Under the pieces are notes generated by a model. That model had not been told where the DNA came from and searched no databases. It saw only the letters and a list, made by a program, of their open reading frames with translations. The position numbers and the translations under genes were made by a program. A DNA stretch of 22,824 nucleotides from Rhizorhapis sp. SPR117 (GTDB lineage: Bacteria; Pseudomonadota; Alphaproteobacteria; Sphingomonadales; Sphingomonadaceae): NCBI RefSeq assembly GCF_021742065.1, contig NZ_JAKKIE010000055.1, positions 1-22,824 on the forward strand, given 5' to 3'. Shown piece by piece: positions 22,061 to 22,824 of the stretch. Position 1 is the first letter of the stretch. Each line of letters begins with the position of its first letter.

Positions 22061-22824
22061 ATGGATTTGAGTAACACACAACTGCGATATTATGACAGCA
22101 ACGTCCTGCGCCTGCCTGCGGACAAGCGGAAAGAATATCATGCGCAGGTCGACCGGCTGATTACCGAGCTGTGCAAGAGCGTTCGGGACAAGACCGAAAT
22201 CAAGATCACCAAGGTGGTGAAGGCGGGGTCGTTCGCGAAATACACCATCCTGCGAAGGACGGCGTCGGACCCGGTGGATGTCGATGTGGTATTCTACATC
22301 TCGGACCGTGACGCGACCAAGGAAACTCTCGATAGCCTCAGCGCCACGATCTACGATCTGTTGGTGAAGATCTATCCGACCAAATCGGTCGAGGACTTCG
22401 AGATCCAGCGCAAGGCCGCCACGGTGACATTCGTCGGCTCGGGGCTCAGCGTCGATATTGTGCCTGTAATTGAGGATGCCGCCCGGTCGGGCTATGGCTG
22501 GCAATATGACATTCACGATGGTTCGAAGATCCAGACCTGCGCGCCGTGCCAGATCCAGTTCGTGCGGGACCGCAAGAACCAGGACGGCGATTTCCGCACG
22601 CTCGTCCGCATGGCCAAGAAGTGGCGCAACTATGCCGAACTCAAGCCGCTCAAGTCGTTCGGCATCGAACTGATCATGGCGCATGTCCTGGCGACGCAGG
22701 GCAAAGCGGGCAGCATCGAGCAACGCTTCCGGCATTTCCTCCTCTATATGGCCCAGTCGGCCCGAAGCTGCGATTTTGGTCATCTTGGAGAACACGTCGG
22801 GAACGGGCTGGTTGTTGTTGACGA
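22061..22824 (+). CDS. CBASS CD-NTase (cGAS/DncV-like), partial at window end
   Basis: A long open frame starts at ATG 22061 and runs past the right edge with no stop. It encodes MDLSNTQLRYYDSNVLRLP at its N-terminus. The nucleotidyltransferase signature is clear: GS in AGSFAKYT (55-62), the paired acids D73 and D75 in PVDVDVVFYI, and the third acid D132 in SVDIVPVI. These match CBASS oligonucleotide cyclases, which make a cyclic nucleotide signal that activates a cell-killing effector on phage infection. At least 254 residues are visible; typical enzymes have about 300-400. GGAAAGGGGTGGG precedes the start. The gene is divergent from the XRE-ImmA gene. The effector and any Cap genes lie beyond the window. 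Confidence 0.88.
   Translation, partial: MDLSNTQLRYYDSNVLRLPADKRKEYHAQVDRLITELCKSVRDKTEIKITKVVKAGSFAKYTILRRTASDPVDVDVVFYISDRDATKETLDSLSATIYDLLVKIYPTKSVEDFEIQRKAATVTFVGSGLSVDIVPVIEDAARSGYGWQYDIHDGSKIQTCAPCQIQFVRDRKNQDGDFRTLVRMAKKWRNYAELKPLKSFGIELIMAHVLATQGKAGSIEQRFRHFLLYMAQSARSCDFGHLGEHVGNGLVVVD

Noticed and set aside
21953..22795. Minus-strand open frame of about 280 codons
   Set aside because: It is antisense to the CD-NTase, whose GS and DxD motifs lie on the plus strand. The minus frame shows no recognisable domain.

Overview
The window reads as part of a large plasmid (or chromid) from a GC-rich alphaproteobacterium, most likely a sphingomonad. The main support is the core at about 5.1-8.8 kb: a RepA-type ParA ATPase, an overlapping ParB/RepB and an RPA-family replication initiator. 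That combination, together with a CHC2/Toprim protein, a strawberry-notch helicase and a DUF1612 (RHE_PE00001-type) protein, is typical of alphaproteobacterial plasmids. The genus is an inference from gene content; there is no rRNA or chromosomal marker. I found no tRNA, rRNA or CRISPR array.

Layout. (1) 47-2227 (-): a methyltransferase/strawberry-notch helicase that lacks its C-terminal half. Its last codons lie in a double palindrome whose facing arms resemble a XerC/XerD (dif-like) site. (2) 2559-3770 (+): a PLD-like nuclease-fold protein placed between the helicase gene and the CHC2/Toprim gene (3782-4621, -), with a bidirectional terminator at the convergent end. (3) 4622-5157: gene-free control or origin region with two perfect DnaA boxes. 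(4) 5158-8772 (+): parA, parB, repA. (5) 8773-9819: gene-free, with three 18-bp repeats and several palindromes; candidate iteron/incompatibility region. (6) 9820-10890 (-): DUF1612 protein, divergent from a GNAT acetyltransferase and tyrosine recombinase pair (11007-12577, +), with a dif-like inverted repeat in the divergent gap. (7) 12748-12955 (-): decayed HNH endonuclease fragment, followed by a parDE toxin-antitoxin operon (13032-13594, +).

(8) 13653-22824 looks like a defence island. A tight three-gene operon on the minus strand encodes a membrane-anchored TerB-N/TerB/TerB-C protein, a BrxD-like (DUF2791) ATPase and an Lhr-like DExH helicase. Upstream of it lies an XRE-ImmA/IrrE metallopeptidase gene followed by a PIN-domain gene. 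Divergent from that pair, and running off the right edge, is a CBASS-type CD-NTase. Its reading frame is open from 22061 to the end of the window.

How the parts fit: parABS-like partition, RPA initiation, a recombinase with a possible resolution site and parDE would maintain the replicon. The PLD protein, the TerB/BrxD/helicase operon, the ImmA-PIN pair and the CBASS cyclase look like anti-phage or anti-plasmid cargo. The least familiar system here is the TerB-BrxD-helicase operon; its defence role is inferred from family membership and neighbours.
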